NCBI RefSeq assembly: GCF_001523745.2
Contig: NZ_CP013386.1
Span: forward strand, 1,922,001 to 1,986,000
Length of the DNA stretch: 64,000 nt
Source: Burkholderia mayonis
GTDB lineage: Bacteria > Pseudomonadota > Gammaproteobacteria > Burkholderiales > Burkholderiaceae
Direction of reading: 5' to 3'
The notes beneath the pieces are model-generated. The model searched no databases. It was not told the origin of the DNA and worked only from the letters and a program-made list of their open reading frames with translations. Position numbers and translations under genes: made by a program. Positions 62,657 through 64,000 of the stretch are shown one piece after another; position 1 is the first letter of the stretch, and every line of letters begins with the position of its first letter.

Positions 62657-64000
62657 ATGCGCGTTTCGATCCAATCGTTCCCGGCCCGCGCCGCGCGGTG
62701 CGCGACGGCCGCGGCCGCCGTCGCCGCGCTGGCCGGTTCGCTCGCCGGCTGCTCGTTGTTCGCGCCGAGCGACGCGCCGCCCGCAATGCCGTTGCCCGCA
62801 CATTACGGCGCGACGCCGCTTCCCGAGCGCACCGCCGCGGCGCAGGGCGTCGCGCAGCGCTTCGACGTCGGCGCGCAGCCGGTGCCCGACTGGTGGAAGC
62901 AGTACCGGTCGCCCGCGCTCGATTCGCTCGTCGACGAAGGCTTGCGCAACAGCCCGACGCTCGCCGCCGCCGAGAAAAACCTGACTGCCGCGCGCGAGCA
63001 GTTGCGCGCGCAGATCGGCAGCTCGCTGCTGCCGTCGATCGACGCGGGCGGCCAGGCGACGCGCGAGCGTGCGCTCGGCGTGCCGACGTTCGGACCGCAG
63101 ACCGTGCTCTACAACGTGTTCGCGGGCCAGTTGCAGGCGAGCTACACGCTCGACCTGTTCGGCGCCGCGCGCTTCGCGAACCGCGCGCTGTCCAGGCGCG
63201 TCGACGTGACCGCATACCAGCTCGAATCCGCGCGACGCGCGCTCGCCGCGAACATCGTGACGGCCGCCGTCACGTCGGCCGCGCTCGCCGAGCAGGTCTC
63301 GACGACCGAACGGCTCGTCGTGCTCGCGCGCGAGCAGGCGAACGACACGGCCGCGCGCTACCGGCTCGGCGCCGCGTCGCATGCGGACATGCTGGACGCG
63401 CAGCAAAGCGCGGCGGCGCTCGAAGCGAGCCTGCCCGCGCTGCGCCAGCAATGGCAGTCGACGCGCCACGCGCTCGCCGTGCTGCTCGGCCGCACGCCCG
63501 ATCAGGCGAGCGCCGGTCTCGCGCTCGCCGACCTGCATCTGCCCGAGGACGTGCCCGTCGTCGTGCCGTCGACGCTGCTCGAAGCGCGGCCCGACATCCG
63601 CGCCGCCGAAGCCGGATTGCAGGCGGCCGCAGCCGAGGTCGGCGTCGCGACCGCGCAGTTGTTCCCGCAACTGTCGCTGTCGGCGTCGATGGGCCATGCG
63701 GGCTTCAACTGGCCTGCGATGCTGTCGGGCGCGGGCGCGATCTGGAGCGTCGGCGCGTCGCTCACGCAGCCGCTCTTCCACGGCGGCGCGCTGCTCGCGC
63801 AGCGCCGCGCGGCGCGCGCGACCTACGACGCGGCCGTCGACCAGTACAAGCAGACCGTGCTCGCCGCGTTCCAGGACGTCGCCGACAGGCTCGCCGCGCT
63901 CGACAACGACGCGAGCGCGCTCGATGCATCGAACCGCTCGGCCGTCGCCGCGCGCGGCGCGTTCGACGACACCGCGGCGCGCGTGCGGCTCGGCGCGCTG
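62657..64000 (+). CDS. Outer-membrane efflux channel (NodT/OprM type), 3' end outside window
   Basis: Starts at the ATG 62657, two bases after the pump's stop. It has a lipobox, LAGSLAGC (Cys32), then the TolC-like barrel/helix domains: NSPTLAAAEKNLTAAREQLR, VFAGQLQASYTLDLFGAARF, LDLFG being typical, and LLEARPDIRAAEAGLQAAAA EVGVATAQLFPQLSL, a NodT hallmark. About 448 residues are present, so only the last few dozen codons are missing. Third component of the tripartite pump. Confidence 0.93.
   Translation, partial: MRVSIQSFPARAARCATAAAAVAALAGSLAGCSLFAPSDAPPAMPLPAHYGATPLPERTAAAQGVAQRFDVGAQPVPDWWKQYRSPALDSLVDEGLRNSPTLAAAEKNLTAAREQLRAQIGSSLLPSIDAGGQATRERALGVPTFGPQTVLYNVFAGQLQASYTLDLFGAARFANRALSRRVDVTAYQLESARRALAANIVTAAVTSAALAEQVSTTERLVVLAREQANDTAARYRLGAASHADMLDAQQSAAALEASLPALRQQWQSTRHALAVLLGRTPDQASAGLALADLHLPEDVPVVVPSTLLEARPDIRAAEAGLQAAAAEVGVATAQLFPQLSLSASMGHAGFNWPAMLSGAGAIWSVGASLTQPLFHGGALLAQRRAARATYDAAVDQYKQTVLAAFQDVADRLAALDNDASALDASNRSAVAARGAFDDTAARVRLGAL

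Noticed and set aside
59475..63215. 1246-codon open frame on the minus strand
   Set aside because: Shadow of the RND pump gene caused by high GC at third codon positions. Translation is Arg/His/Asp-rich with no domain.

Overview
The window looks like a Burkholderia chromosome, most probably of the pseudomallei/thailandensis group. The right part (about 34.6-64 kb) is very GC-rich, with dense, mostly operonic genes typical of that genus. It holds CorA, a kgu-type 2-ketogluconate operon, a YeiH exporter, a ClC channel and an RND efflux operon. The left part (1 to about 34.6 kb) has visibly lower and patchier GC, many broken insertion sequences and AT-rich spacers. It reads as an accessory region assembled in steps. 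No tRNA, rRNA or CRISPR array was seen.

Left accessory region. 1-0.8 kb: 5' part of an MdfA-like drug exporter. 1-1.7 kb: remnants of IS3, IS21 and IS66 elements. 1.8-4.6 kb: a hypothetical gene, an IS110-family element, and a decayed GlxA-type regulator that the element abuts. 4.7-6.5 kb: a small HTH protein and a Fic-fold protein that has lost its catalytic histidine, each behind a similar palindrome, then a frameshifted small gene and an H-NS-like silencer. 6.5-7.4 kb: a decayed IS5-type element. 7.9-10.2 kb: a secreted protein whose C-terminus looks like an EndoU-type ribonuclease toxin. 10.5-12.1 kb: IS5 and IS3 remnants and a group II intron fragment.

12.2-24.5 kb is a self-contained glycan-use locus. 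It has a LacI-type regulator with an upstream palindrome, a secreted protein of probable six-hairpin glycosidase fold, a complete CUT1-type ABC importer (ATPase, binding protein, two permeases), a GH36 alpha-galactosidase, and a second secreted paralogue of the first enzyme. The simplest reading is that extracellular enzymes cut an alpha-galactose-containing polymer, the importer takes up the pieces, and the cytoplasmic alpha-galactosidase finishes them. The two secreted paralogues are the best candidate here for an undescribed enzyme family.

24.6-33.3 kb: a small GntR-type regulator, a secreted beta-rich protein, an orphan OmpR-type response regulator, a trimeric autotransporter adhesin, an OmpA-type lipoprotein, and a TPR protein cleanly split by a second, intact copy of the same IS5-type element. 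Two 172-bp inverted-repeat elements (7.5 and 26.3 kb) share ends. 33.2-34.6 kb is a junction zone of broken genes and a 120-bp inverted repeat.

Right core region, in order: YciI protein, CorA, an orphan CydX with a P-loop kinase, a saccharopine dehydrogenase-like enzyme with a palindromic operator, a small Cys-rich secreted protein, a zinc-ribbon membrane protein, an Lrp/AsnC regulator, and an LTXXQ protein. Next come two PHB-depolymerase-like esterases that form a tandem duplication with a PGDYG gene, then DUF3022 and YhfC proteins and the ptxS/kguDTKE 2-ketogluconate cluster with a PtxS-like operator. The region ends with an SdpI-like protein, a LysR/YeiH divergent pair, a ClC channel, and a TetR-controlled RND tripartite efflux operon running off the right edge.
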